From the NCBI RefSeq assembly GCF_017355875.1, contig NZ_JAFEWC010000001.1:1550001-1614000 (forward strand): DNA of 64,000 nt, in the 5' to 3' direction. The translations under genes were made by a program, and so were the position numbers. Shown here piece after piece: positions 7,257-16,650 of this stretch (its first letter is position 1; each line of letters begins with the position of its first letter). The stretch is from Aridibaculum aurantiacum. GTDB taxonomy: Bacteria > Bacteroidota > Bacteroidia > Chitinophagales > Chitinophagaceae. The notes under the pieces are model-generated. The model worked only from the letters and a program-made list of their open reading frames with translations. It had not been told where the DNA came from and made no database searches.

Positions 7257-9884
7257 ATGAGCCTGGAGAAGTACAAGCAGAAACGGAAATTTGAAAAAAC
7301 GCCTGAACCTACAGGTGGTAAAAGTGATGAACCTGCATTGACTTTTGTAGTGCAGAAACATGCGGCTTCACACCTGCATTACGACTTCAGGCTCGAGATG
7401 AGAGGCGTCTTAAAAAGTTGGGCAGTACCCAAAGGACCTTCACTTAATCCCAATGACAGGCGGCTGGCAATGATGGTGGAAGATCATCCTTATGACTACA
7501 AAAATTTTGAAGGCATCATACCTAAAGGGAATTATGGTGCAGGTGCTGTTATCATTTGGGATGAAGGTACATACGAACTGACCAGTGCTATAGGCAAAAG
7601 CAAAAAGCAACAGGAAAAGGAATTGCTTTCCAATTTCTATAAAGGATCACTGAAACTAAGGCTGTATGGCAAAAAGCTACAAGGTGATTTTGCCCTGGTT
7701 AAGGCACCGGAAAAAGAACAGGACAATGCATGGTTTCTTATAAAAATAAAAGATGAATATGCCTCTGCTGTAGATGTTACCAAACAAGATAAATCCATTA
7801 AGTCTGGCCTTACCGTTGAGCAAATGGCTGCAAAGAAAAATGCTGCACAATGGCAGAGTAACCGCAATCCAAATGGCAGCTTGAAAGAAGAGAAAGAAGA
7901 AGAAACTGCCGTTGCGGTTTTAGATGAAGCATTACTGAAATCAGGAAGGAAATCAGCCTTTCCTGCCAGGCCACAACCTATGCTAGCCACACTGGTGAAA
8001 GATGTTATGAATGATGATGAATGGCTTTACGAAGTGAAGTGGGACGGCTACAGGATACTTGGAACTAAAAAGAACAAGAAGGTAAGCTTGCTTACCAGGA
8101 GTGGCTTAGACTACAGCCGTTACTATCCTGTGCTGGTAGATGAGCTGGCAGCCTTACCGGTAGATGTTGTGCTGGATGGTGAAGTGGTGGTTTTGGATAA
8201 AGAAGGTAAGCCTGATTTTGATGCACTGCAGGCATACAAAGGTGAGGAGCACCTGGCGTATTATGTTTTCGATCTTTTGTGGGTGGATGGATATGACGTA
8301 ACAGGACTAACGCTTGTTGAAAGAAAGGAACTATTGCAGCAATTGCTGCCAGCAAGCGATGTGCTGAAGTATAGCGATCATTTTGATGATGGTGAGTCGC
8401 TGCTTGCACAGGTAAAGCAACTAGGTTTAGAAGGCATTGTTGCTAAGAAGAGAGATAGCATTTACCAGCCAGCTAAAAGAAGTAAACATTGGCTGAAGCT
8501 GCCAACACATGTAAGGCAGGAATTTGTTATAGGAGGCTGGACAGAGTCTGACAGTGGAAGGCTTTTCAGGTCTTTGCTGTTTGGTCATTATGATAATGGG
8601 CAGCTGCATTTTGTTGGCCACGCAGGTGGTGGTTTCAAAGAAGCAGAGATGCCGGAGTTATTCCAGCAGCTGAAAAAGCTGGAGATAAGGAAGAAGCCTT
8701 TTGTAAACGATGTTGATCATTCTACCACACCGCATTGGGTAAAACCACAGCTGGTTGCAGTTATCAAGTATGCCACATTTACCAAAGGTGGCAAGATTCG
8801 TAAGCCCGCTACTTTTCTTGGTTTGCGCACCGATAAACCCGCTACTGAAGTTGTAAAAGAAGAGCCTTTATCTATTAAAGAGGAAAGGAAAGTTGTAAAA
8901 ACATCACCTGTAAAGAAAGATGTAGAAGTACAGGTTGATAGCAACTGGTCATTGATTAAAGAGCAAAAGATAACATCGCAATCTGAGGTGCTTATAGATG
9001 AGTTGCCGGTGCTGCTAACCAACGTGGAGCATAAGCTATGGAAAGATGTTACAAAGGCGCAGCTGATAGAATACTATCATCATGTGGCTCCTTATATTTT
9101 GCCGCATGTAAAAGATCGTCCGCAATCGCTGCATATAAAGCTTCATGGTGCTACACGCCCGGGTTTTTATATCAAAGACATGGAGAATAACCAGCCCGGT
9201 TGGGCAGAGATATTTTCTATAGAGCGTAAACATAAAAAGAAGGACAGGCGCGACATCATAGACTACCTGGTTTGCCAAAATGAAGCAACACTTTTATACA
9301 TGATCAATCTTGGATGTATAGACGTAAACCCGTGGACGGCAACCATACACGATCACTTGCACCCTGATTACATTATTATTGATCTGGATCCTTCAGACGA
9401 TGATTTTTCTAAAGCAATAGAAGCTGCACTTGCTGCCAAAGATTACCTGCAGAAGCAAAAGATAAAGGGTTTTGCAAAAACATCCGGTAAAACAGGAATT
9501 CATATTTACCTGCCGTGCCGCGGCTTCACTTTTCCTGAAGCGCGTTCCATAGCCGAAAATATTTGCGCAGAAATTCATAGCCTTACTTCTTCATTTACTA
9601 CTACAGAAATAAGTGTTTCCCAACGGGGGAACAGGCTTTACCTTGATCCAAATCAAAATGATGAAGCCGATACCGTAGCTGCACCTTATTCGGTGCGGCC
9701 GTTTCATCAGCCTTCTGTTTCTACTCCACTCAAATGGAGCGAGATCAAGCTGGGGCTCGACCCGCTTCAGTTCAATATCAATACAATCTTGAAGCGACTT
9801 GAGAAAACAGGCGATATTTTCAGCGAAGTGCTTTTAAAGAAGCATGCTACTGCTAACAGTAAGATCTTAAAGAACCTTCTTTGA
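7257..9884 (+). CDS. ligD: DNA ligase D (phosphoesterase-ligase-polymerase), non-homologous end joining
   Basis: Multifunctional repair enzyme for double-strand break joining. Domains in order: 3'-phosphoesterase at about residues 1-190 (HYDFRLEMRG, AVPKGPSLNP, GNYGAGAV), ATP-dependent ligase at about 225-540 (adenylated Lys261 in YEVKWDGYR; later EGIVAKKRDS and HWLKLP), and primase/polymerase at about 590-875 (IIIDLDPSDDDF, KTSGKTGIHIYLP). The order PE-Lig-Pol differs from the Pol-PE-Lig order known in Mycobacterium. I use ATG 7257 (MSLEKYKQKRKF), since this matches the usual N-terminus; an in-frame start at 7236 would add 7 residues. LigD normally works with Ku, and no ku gene is in this window. 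Confidence 0.95.
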   Translation: MSLEKYKQKRKFEKTPEPTGGKSDEPALTFVVQKHAASHLHYDFRLEMRGVLKSWAVPKGPSLNPNDRRLAMMVEDHPYDYKNFEGIIPKGNYGAGAVIIWDEGTYELTSAIGKSKKQQEKELLSNFYKGSLKLRLYGKKLQGDFALVKAPEKEQDNAWFLIKIKDEYASAVDVTKQDKSIKSGLTVEQMAAKKNAAQWQSNRNPNGSLKEEKEEETAVAVLDEALLKSGRKSAFPARPQPMLATLVKDVMNDDEWLYEVKWDGYRILGTKKNKKVSLLTRSGLDYSRYYPVLVDELAALPVDVVLDGEVVVLDKEGKPDFDALQAYKGEEHLAYYVFDLLWVDGYDVTGLTLVERKELLQQLLPASDVLKYSDHFDDGESLLAQVKQLGLEGIVAKKRDSIYQPAKRSKHWLKLPTHVRQEFVIGGWTESDSGRLFRSLLFGHYDNGQLHFVGHAGGGFKEAEMPELFQQLKKLEIRKKPFVNDVDHSTTPHWVKPQLVAVIKYATFTKGGKIRKPATFLGLRTDKPATEVVKEEPLSIKEERKVVKTSPVKKDVEVQVDSNWSLIKEQKITSQSEVLIDELPVLLTNVEHKLWKDVTKAQLIEYYHHVAPYILPHVKDRPQSLHIKLHGATRPGFYIKDMENNQPGWAEIFSIERKHKKKDRRDIIDYLVCQNEATLLYMINLGCIDVNPWTATIHDHLHPDYIIIDLDPSDDDFSKAIEAALAAKDYLQKQKIKGFAKTSGKTGIHIYLPCRGFTFPEARSIAENICAEIHSLTSSFTTTEISVSQRGNRLYLDPNQNDEADTVAAPYSVRPFHQPSVSTPLKWSEIKLGLDPLQFNINTILKRLEKTGDIFSEVLLKKHATANSKILKNLL

Positions 9885-9985
9885 TCGATGTCTTGTAGAA
9901 GTGTTTCCTCCTCTTGCAGTTATTGTTTTTCATTTTTGCCGACAAAAGATTGAAGAAAATCGGTGAACTGAAGATTGCAGTCGCC

Positions 9986-10008
9986 CATGCCGAAAGGCAT
10001 GATTTTTA
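9986..10008 (+). terminator. Probable terminator after ligD
   Basis: Stem CATGCC / GGCATG closed by a GAAA tetraloop and followed by ATTTTTA, about 100 bp after the ligD stop. The stem is short but the tetraloop should stabilise it. Confidence 0.6.
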
Positions 10009-10063
10009 GGCCTGCACAGGTTTACAGGTAAATCAGCCGTATAGTACAGGTAATATAATAGAC

Positions 10064-12643
10064 ATGAGAAAGTTTTACTTTTTGATAATTACACTATTTT
10101 CTTTGACCAGCGTTTTTTCGCAAGATCCTACAGGTGTAACTGCAGGTGAAAGGCGGGTAGTAGGACGTATAATAGGTAAGGTAGTAGATGCGCGTAATAG
10201 GGGTGTGGAAGCTGCTTCCGTGCAGATCATCATTGCAAAATTTGATGAGAATTTTCAAAGGCAGGGCGACTCGCTGATTACCGGTATGCTTACCCGGCCA
10301 AATGGTGATTTTAGCTTCGAGAATATTTTATTGAACAATAATTACAGGCTTGTTGTAACCGCTATTGGTTTTGGTAGGGTAGAAGAATCCATACTCATCA
10401 ACCAGGTAGAACTAAGTGATGGTGAAAAAGACATGGGCAACATAAGGATAGAGCAGGAAGCACAGGTGCTGCAGAATGTAACCGTTACCACTACCGCCAC
10501 GCCTCCGGCGCAGATAGGAATAGATAGAAAAGTATACAATGTAGAAAGAAACATAACCGCTACTGGTGGTACTGCCGTGGATGTAATGCGCAATATTCCA
10601 TCTGTTACGGTGGATGTGGAGGGCAATGTGCAACTGCGTAATAGCTCGCCGCAGATATTTGTAGATGGCCGCCCAACCATTCTTACACTTGACCAGATAC
10701 CTTCTGATAACATTGAGAGCGTGGAGCTAATAACCAATCCTTCGGCAAAATTTGATGCCGCAAGTACGGGTGGTATCATAAACGTGGTTTTAAAAAAGAA
10801 CCGCACCCTTGGTTTGAATGGAACGGTATCAGCAGGTGCGGGATATCCTAAAGTGCTTACAGGTAACCTTGCGCTCAACTTGAGGCAGGGCAAGTTCAAT
10901 TTCTTCGCCAGTGGAAACTTTAATCAATCCGGTGGTATAGCGTCTGGTGAAACTTTTAGGCAAAACAAGCGGAACGGCAGGATAACTGATTACTTCAACC
11001 AGTTTTCCAACACAGACAGATTGAGACGTTTTTACTCTGTGCGTTTTGGCTTTGACTTTTTCCTCGACAATAGAAATACTATTACACTTTCGCAAAACCT
11101 GGTTCGTGGCAGGTTCGACAGTGATGAAGATCAGGACCAGGAATTCAGGGATGTAAACAACCGGATCTACCAGCTGGGAGAAAGGCTGGCTATTAGCAAT
11201 TCTGATTTTACCCGCAATAATACACAGTTCATTTACACGCACAAGTTTGCAAAGCAAGGCAAGCAGATATCTGCCGATGTGAATTACAACTTTGGAAGCC
11301 GGAACACATTTTCAACCATATTGAATACCTATACTTTTCCTAATGGTTTGCCTTCAGCCTCACCTAACCGCGTAAGGAACGATGGCCTGGGCGACAATGA
11401 CCAGCTGACCGTTCAGCTGGATTATGTGAACCCGGTAGGAGAGAACGGTAAGATAGAAACAGGAGCTCGCACCTTCATCAGCAACTTCACTAGCTTGTTC
11501 GATGCGTTTTCTGTAGGTTCTACAGGTAGCGAGGTAAAGCTTCCGCTGAGCAACCACTACCGTTACAAAGAAGTGGTGAACGCAGCATATATCACCTACA
11601 GCAATAAAGTGAACACTTTTGCATATCAACTAGGTTTACGCGCCGAACAATCGGATTTCCAGGGCGAGCTGCTTGACCGCAACCAGCAGTTTGGATACAA
11701 ATATCCTGCTTCGCTGCGCAATCTTTGGGATGCACTTTTTCCTAGTATATACCTAACTAAAACTATAGGTGAAAGACAAGACCTGCAGCTGAATTATTCA
11801 AGGCGTATACGCAGGCCAGGTTTCCGTCAGCTGAATCCATTCATTGATATTAGCGACCCGGTAAATCTTCAGCAGGGAAACCCACAGCTGCGCCCGGTAT
11901 TCACCAATTCGTACGAGTTAAACTACAGCAAAGGATATAAAGGAGGAAACTTCTTGGGTGTGCTTTACTGGCGCAATAGCCAGGGTGAGATCACGCAGTT
12001 TAGTGATACTATTACGGCCGCTCAATACCAGCAGCTTAACAATGCAGCCATAGAGCCTAATGCTATTTTGAACACGTTCATCAATGCTAATACTTCTAAT
12101 AGGATAGGTGCAGAATTTACACTTCAGCAACAGCTGGCGCAAAACTTTGATATTGTGCCTACGCTTAATCTCCAGTACAGGAATGTGAATGCATCGAGCA
12201 ACAACAGTAACAACCTCAACAACGACTTGAGTAATGAAGGTTTTAACTGGAACTCGAAGCTGATCATTAATTATAAAATAGTAACTGAACGTGCTCCGCT
12301 GTTGAACAATCTTAGCTTCCAGCTTACCGGCCAATATGAATCGCCTGAAGTGATACCACAAGGTTTACGTAAAGAGCAGTATTCGGTTGATTTTGCCCTG
12401 CGTAAGGAAGTATTGAAACGAAAAGGGTCCATCACATTTAACATCAACGACGTCTTCAACCACAGGCGTTTTGGAACCATTTACGATACCGAAAACTTTT
12501 ACCAGGACTCGTACCGCCGCTGGAATGTCCGCAACTTTAGGCTGGTGTTTAGTTACCGTTTTGGTAATCCAAACTTCTCGCTGCGCCGCGACAGGGGCCG
12601 CCGCTCTGCTGATGAGCCAGACGGAGGAGATATGGAGTTTTAA
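10064..12643 (+). CDS. Outer-membrane beta-barrel protein, TonB-dependent receptor-like
   Basis: Secreted outer-membrane protein of 859 aa. A signal peptide is visible at residues 1-19 (ending SVFSQ). A carboxypeptidase-regulatory-like domain follows (GRIIGKVVDARNRGV to about residue 110), then a plug-like domain (AVDVMRNIPSVTVD, IFVDGRPT, SVELITNPSAKFDA, GGIINVVLKKN), then a long beta-barrel rich in aromatic and Asn residues, ending in FRLVFSYRFG plus a short Asp/Arg tail. This is the architecture of the TonB-dependent outer-membrane beta-barrel family common in Bacteroidota. No SusD partner lies next to it, so the ligand is unknown. It converges with the next gene, 6 bp separating the stops. 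Confidence 0.9.
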   Translation: MRKFYFLIITLFSLTSVFSQDPTGVTAGERRVVGRIIGKVVDARNRGVEAASVQIIIAKFDENFQRQGDSLITGMLTRPNGDFSFENILLNNNYRLVVTAIGFGRVEESILINQVELSDGEKDMGNIRIEQEAQVLQNVTVTTTATPPAQIGIDRKVYNVERNITATGGTAVDVMRNIPSVTVDVEGNVQLRNSSPQIFVDGRPTILTLDQIPSDNIESVELITNPSAKFDAASTGGIINVVLKKNRTLGLNGTVSAGAGYPKVLTGNLALNLRQGKFNFFASGNFNQSGGIASGETFRQNKRNGRITDYFNQFSNTDRLRRFYSVRFGFDFFLDNRNTITLSQNLVRGRFDSDEDQDQEFRDVNNRIYQLGERLAISNSDFTRNNTQFIYTHKFAKQGKQISADVNYNFGSRNTFSTILNTYTFPNGLPSASPNRVRNDGLGDNDQLTVQLDYVNPVGENGKIETGARTFISNFTSLFDAFSVGSTGSEVKLPLSNHYRYKEVVNAAYITYSNKVNTFAYQLGLRAEQSDFQGELLDRNQQFGYKYPASLRNLWDALFPSIYLTKTIGERQDLQLNYSRRIRRPGFRQLNPFIDISDPVNLQQGNPQLRPVFTNSYELNYSKGYKGGNFLGVLYWRNSQGEITQFSDTITAAQYQQLNNAAIEPNAILNTFINANTSNRIGAEFTLQQQLAQNFDIVPTLNLQYRNVNASSNNSNNLNNDLSNEGFNWNSKLIINYKIVTERAPLLNNLSFQLTGQYESPEVIPQGLRKEQYSVDFALRKEVLKRKGSITFNINDVFNHRRFGTIYDTENFYQDSYRRWNVRNFRLVFSYRFGNPNFSLRRDRGRRSADEPDGGDMEF

Positions 12644-12649
12644 AGAAGA

Positions 12650-13693
12650 TTATTTACAATGATTAGCAGGCAGCGCATCATCAATAATGTTCTTGATGTT
12701 CATGTACACATTGCGCGCCGGCTCCGATGATAGTTCTTTTGTGAACAGGATAAATGCATAACCGCGGCAAAGGTCAAGCACTGGCCAGGTGCCAGCAAGC
12801 GAAGGAACGGTAACAATAGAAGCGCTTCCTTTTGCTGATGTTTCCATGATCCAGGTGCCAAGTCCATAGCTCCAGCCTTCAGTGGTTTTAGGTGCATTTT
12901 TTGCCGGAATGGCAGATGCCTGCAGTTCATGCATCATGGCTACAGATTCTTCTGAAAGGATTTGCTTGTCTTTGAACTTGCCTTTCTGCAGTAGCATAGA
13001 AAGGAAGTTGACCATATCTGCAGGCGTACTCCTGGCGCCACCAGATGGGTTAAAGGCAAGGTCATAGTTATCGCTTGCAAATGTGGTTGCCCGCATGCCC
13101 AAGGGACGTGTGATGCGCTCCTGCATTAGCCTGTCGAAAGTACGTTTGGTAACTACCTCCAGCACACGCGCTGCTATGTTTAAACCAATGTTGCTATACC
13201 TGAATTCGGTACCTGCATTGGTTTGTATATCTTTTTTAGATGCAAAATCATTTACCTCTTCTTCAAGGCTGCTATAGCGGCGGCTGCTGGTAAGGCGTGT
13301 TACACCTTCGCTTTGTATGCCTGTATAGTGGGTAAGGCAGTGGCGGATGGTAATATAGCTTTTGTAATACTTGCTGAAGATGGGCAGGTAGTCGCTCACT
13401 TTATCATCCAGCGATATCTTTCCTTCCTGTACAAAGGTCATCACAAGTGCAGCTGTCAGCCACTGGCTGCTCGCATTGATCGGCTGCTGGATTTTCATAT
13501 TGAAGTCGCCACTTTCTTTCTTGTACTCGATCTTTCCGTCTTTGTACAATGCAAAAACAATATTCTTTCCCAGTTGCGATTTTACCTGCTCTAGTTTGGC
13601 CGAAAGTAACGAAGTGTCAACTTGGGCAAAAGAATTTGCAGAACAAATAAAAGTCAGTGCTAATAAAAGGATTCGGGACTGGAGGTGCTTCAT
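12650..13693 (-). CDS. Serine-hydrolase (class C beta-lactamase-like) protein lacking the catalytic Ser and Lys
   Basis: Exported protein of about 347 aa with the fold signature of the beta-lactamase class C/PBP-like family: FVQEGKISLDDKVSDYLP, the THYTG segment and the Y165-S-N motif in FRYSNIGLNIAARVLE. The ATG at 13693 starts a clear signal peptide (LLLALTFICSANSFAQ); the upstream extension to 13789 is unlikely. The family's SxxK motif should fall just before WLTAAL, but reads Ala73-Ser-Ser-Gln76, so both nucleophile and general base are replaced. The C-terminal HxG/KTG motif is also unrecognisable (PSLAGTWPVLD). It is probably a non-catalytic binding protein. Alternative: Ser74 or Ser75 acts as nucleophile in a shifted geometry, which I think unlikely. 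Confidence 0.85.
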   Translation of the reverse strand: MKHLQSRILLLALTFICSANSFAQVDTSLLSAKLEQVKSQLGKNIVFALYKDGKIEYKKESGDFNMKIQQPINASSQWLTAALVMTFVQEGKISLDDKVSDYLPIFSKYYKSYITIRHCLTHYTGIQSEGVTRLTSSRRYSSLEEEVNDFASKKDIQTNAGTEFRYSNIGLNIAARVLEVVTKRTFDRLMQERITRPLGMRATTFASDNYDLAFNPSGGARSTPADMVNFLSMLLQKGKFKDKQILSEESVAMMHELQASAIPAKNAPKTTEGWSYGLGTWIMETSAKGSASIVTVPSLAGTWPVLDLCRGYAFILFTKELSSEPARNVYMNIKNIIDDALPANHCK

Positions 13694-13898
13694 GATAAAA
13701 AGCCGGTTGAAGATGGCTTGAGCATCAAATATAACATGAGAGCAAATACCATCTTTTCTAATTGGTAAAAACTTGTTAGGCCACATCATTGGGTTGGTAA
13801 AAGGTAAAATCTGTGGATTGACGCATTAGGCAATCCGCTAAAGTCTTGTGGCTCAGTTGTTGAATATATGCTTCTGTACAACAATTAAAATATCTATT

Positions 13899-14216
13899 AT
13901 GAAAAAAGATCTTAGTGGAATGACACTGAAAACATGTATGACATTTTCTTTCGCAATGATAGTACATGCATTGCTAATGGCCCAGGATGGCGGCGGCTCT
14001 GGCTCAGGTGGCGGCGTTGCTGAAACAACAACATCTATCACGCGTACAGAAACTACCACATCTAACTGGTATGCCTCTCCATGGGTTTGGGTAGTAGGAA
14101 TTGCGGTTTTTGTACTGCTGTTGGTAGCACTAATGCGTGGCGGTGGTTCAGATAGAACAGTTAGCAGTCACACCGACAGGGTAACTGTAACAAAATCCAG
14201 TTCTACTGATTTGTAA
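13899..14216 (+). CDS. Small membrane protein, function unknown
   Basis: About 105 aa from ATG 13899 (MKKDLSGMTL). An N-terminal hydrophobic segment (FSFAMIVHALLMAQ) resembles a signal peptide and is followed by a Gly/Ser linker, a Thr-rich stretch and one strong transmembrane helix (WVWVVGIAVFVLLLVALM), then a short basic Ser/Thr-rich tail. No enzyme motif is visible and I do not recognise the family. It stands alone, divergent from the serine-hydrolase-like gene and followed by its own terminator. The Gly-rich linker plus single helix suggests a small envelope or stress protein; this is a guess from composition. Confidence 0.7.
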   Translation: MKKDLSGMTLKTCMTFSFAMIVHALLMAQDGGGSGSGGGVAETTTSITRTETTTSNWYASPWVWVVGIAVFVLLLVALMRGGGSDRTVSSHTDRVTVTKSSSTDL

Positions 14217-14249
14217 CGACTGAAGCATAAGATCATCTACAATAAAAAA

Positions 14250-14281
14250 AAGAGCCACCATGCATTAGCTGGTGGCTTTTC
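14250..14281 (+). terminator. Rho-independent terminator
   Basis: Stem AGCCACCA / TGGTGGCT with a 9-nt loop, A-run before and TTTT after, 33 bp downstream of the small membrane protein gene. Confidence 0.85.
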
Positions 14282-14491
14282 TAATGCTCTTTGGCATTAG
14301 CAGATATGTTTTTGAACGAGCTCGGCGAACTAGAAAGTTACCGAAGGCGCCCATGACTGATCTGTAGACATGAATACCTCCTTTTTCTTTGGTGAGGAAT
14401 AAAATTAGCTACAATGTTTTTCCCTGCCAAACTTTCTGCAGCTTCTGTTCCTGTTTTTGGAAATTTTTTGCAAACCCGCGCCTGGTAAGGC

Positions 14492-14716
14492 TTAGCTGCT
14501 TTTTTGTTCGGTTGTACCCTCTTTATCTTGTATGTCAGGAGCGCTATCCAAAGTAGGTGTTTTGTTGTGCTCCAGGTTAGCATTATCCGAGAATTTTACA
14601 CCATCCGTCGTAGTAGGTGAGTCTGTTGGTTTGATGGTGTTGTCGCCTGGCATCAATGGTTCATTTGCTGCCTCCGGGCCTTTGTCCAATCGTATTTCCT
14701 CATCGTTGTTTGCCAT
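14492..14716 (-). CDS. Small acidic, probably disordered protein
   Basis: An ATG-started frame of 74 aa rich in Asp, Glu, Asn, Pro and Thr (begins MANNDEEIRLDKGPEAAN, ends TTEQKSS), with no hydrophobic core and no recognisable domain. It is divergent from the MutS-like gene with about 114 bp between the starts. Composition looks like a genuine soluble, disordered small protein. A shorter opposite-strand frame overlaps it, and no homology can be shown without a search, so confidence is moderate. Confidence 0.5.
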   Translation of the reverse strand: MANNDEEIRLDKGPEAANEPLMPGDNTIKPTDSPTTTDGVKFSDNANLEHNKTPTLDSAPDIQDKEGTTEQKSS

Positions 14717-14830
14717 GATCTTTTTTTAGACATTCTCCAAAAACCTGTGCCATCTACAAATCGTTATTGTTTATACCACCAGCTATTGCAATCCCTGCTA
14801 TCGGTTTATCTTTCAGTTTTTTTGCTAAAC

Positions 14831-16621
14831 ATGGAAGTGACAGAAATTTATAAGGAAAGGGTACAATCTTTTGCAGAAGCACTTGCAGGATTAAAGAAGA
14901 AAAGACGCATGTTGGGGTGGCTGAGGCTGGCAGTTATTGCTATCACTTTTGCTGTGGCTATGTATGCTTTTGGATCTTCAACATTAGCAGGATGGCTGGT
15001 GATAGCTGCAGGTATTGCTTTGTTTTTATTAGCAGTGGCTATAGATGCGAAGAACAACGAAAAGATAGCGCACAACGAAAGGATGCTGACCATTAATGAA
15101 GAAGAGCTGAAGATCCTTGAGCATAATTTTGATCACCGCGATGATGGCAAACAATACGAGCCACATGACCATGCCTATGCAGCAGATATTGATCTTTTCG
15201 GTGCATTCTCATTATACCAATTTACGGATCGTTGTACATCAGAACAAGGAAAAGCTTTGCTGGCTAACAGGCTGCTGGCGCCGCTGGATAAAGAAATGAT
15301 ATTGTACGTTCAGCAAGCGGTAAAGGAGCTGGCTCCGCAGGTACAGTGGCGGCAGGAATTCCAGGCTGCAGGCATAGCCAATCCTTTGTCGTTGCATGCA
15401 GAAGGTAGCATCCACAACTGGCTGCAAAGCAAAATGCCTTACAGCAAGCCAATCTGGAAATTCATCGTGTGGATCTATGCTTTTATCACTTTAGCAACAG
15501 TAGCTGCTTACAGTTTTGAATTCATCAATTCTTCGTTGTTCACGTTGCTGGTGTTTGTTTATTTTTTTACAGGCTTAAGTATTAGCAAAAACATCAACGA
15601 GACCTATAGTAAACTTTCTAAAATAGTAGACGAGGTAGTAACGCTTAACCAGCAGTTACGGCATTTTGAAAACCTGCAGGTGCAGTCGCCTTTGCTGGTG
15701 CGTTTTCAGCAGCAGTTATCGGCTACAGGCAAAGCGTCAGCAAGTATCCACCAGTTAAGAAACATCCTCAACAGGTTTGACTACAGGTTGAACATTCTCG
15801 TTTTCTTTTTGCTAAACACATTCCTGCTGTGGGATCTGAAGCAATTGCTGGCGCTTCGCAAATGGCGTAAACAGCATAAGCAGGATGTAGCACATTGGTT
15901 CGAGACAGTGGCGCAGTTAGAAGTGGTTTCTACTTTAGCTACACTACATTTCAATTATCCTCAATGGGTGTTCCCTGAAGTGGTAGACCAGCATTTTACT
16001 CTACATGCTACCGATGTAGGCCACCCGCTGATAAAGGAAAAGGTACGGGTAAACAATAGTTTTAGTACAACAGGTACGGGTAGAGTGGCCATCATCACTG
16101 GTTCTAACATGGCTGGTAAAAGCACCTTTTTACGAAGCATAGGTGTAAACATTGTGCTGGCGCAAATGGGCGCGCCGGTATGTGCGACTTCCTTCACCCT
16201 CAGCCCCGTGAACTTATATACGAGCATGCGTATAGCAGATAATCTTGCCGAGAATACTTCTACTTTTTATGCAGAACTAAAAAAGCTGAAGCGTATCATA
16301 GAGCAAGTGAATACGCAGGAAAAAATGTTCATCCTGCTTGACGAGATATTAAGAGGCACCAATTCCCTCGACCGCCACACCGGCTCTAAGGCTTTGATAA
16401 AGCAGCTGCTAAACAAGCGTGCTGTAGCAGTCATTGCTACGCATGATGTAGAACTGGCAGCACTGGAACGGTCCTATATCACCAGCATTAAGAACTACCA
16501 TTTTGATGTACAGGTAGAAGGAGAGGAGCTATACTTCGATTATAAGTTAAAGACCGGCATTTGCCAAAGCTTGAATGCATCCATTCTTATGAAGAAGATA
16601 GGGATACAGATGGAACCATGA
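14831..16621 (+). CDS. Membrane-anchored MutS-family ATPase
   Basis: About 596 aa from ATG 14831 (MEVTEIYKERVQ). The C-terminal third is a MutS-type ABC ATPase: Walker A ITGSNMAGKSTFLRSIG with Lys430, Walker B MFILLDEILRGTNS and the His-switch segment VAVIATHDVELA. The N-terminal half differs from mismatch-repair MutS. It has no mismatch-recognition domain and instead shows hydrophobic stretches near residues 35-70 (two helices), about 205-255 (two helices) and a further one near 320-340. This matches MutS-related membrane proteins widespread in Bacteroidota whose role is not settled. Participation in mismatch repair should not be assumed. It converges with rseP across a repeat-rich spacer. 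Confidence 0.88.
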   Translation: MEVTEIYKERVQSFAEALAGLKKKRRMLGWLRLAVIAITFAVAMYAFGSSTLAGWLVIAAGIALFLLAVAIDAKNNEKIAHNERMLTINEEELKILEHNFDHRDDGKQYEPHDHAYAADIDLFGAFSLYQFTDRCTSEQGKALLANRLLAPLDKEMILYVQQAVKELAPQVQWRQEFQAAGIANPLSLHAEGSIHNWLQSKMPYSKPIWKFIVWIYAFITLATVAAYSFEFINSSLFTLLVFVYFFTGLSISKNINETYSKLSKIVDEVVTLNQQLRHFENLQVQSPLLVRFQQQLSATGKASASIHQLRNILNRFDYRLNILVFFLLNTFLLWDLKQLLALRKWRKQHKQDVAHWFETVAQLEVVSTLATLHFNYPQWVFPEVVDQHFTLHATDVGHPLIKEKVRVNNSFSTTGTGRVAIITGSNMAGKSTFLRSIGVNIVLAQMGAPVCATSFTLSPVNLYTSMRIADNLAENTSTFYAELKKLKRIIEQVNTQEKMFILLDEILRGTNSLDRHTGSKALIKQLLNKRAVAVIATHDVELAALERSYITSIKNYHFDVQVEGEELYFDYKLKTGICQSLNASILMKKIGIQMEP

Positions 16622-16650
16622 TGAATGGAACCTTGATTTTTAGGATAAGG

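Noticed and set aside
8092-8409. His/Pro-rich minus-strand open frame inside ligD
   Set aside because: It is a shadow of the ligase domain's codons; no independent start context or homology-like motifs.
14338-14583. Minus-strand 81-aa open frame overlapping the acidic small gene
   Set aside because: Basic, patchy composition with no signal or domain; it overlaps the better ATG-started acidic frame and the terminator region.
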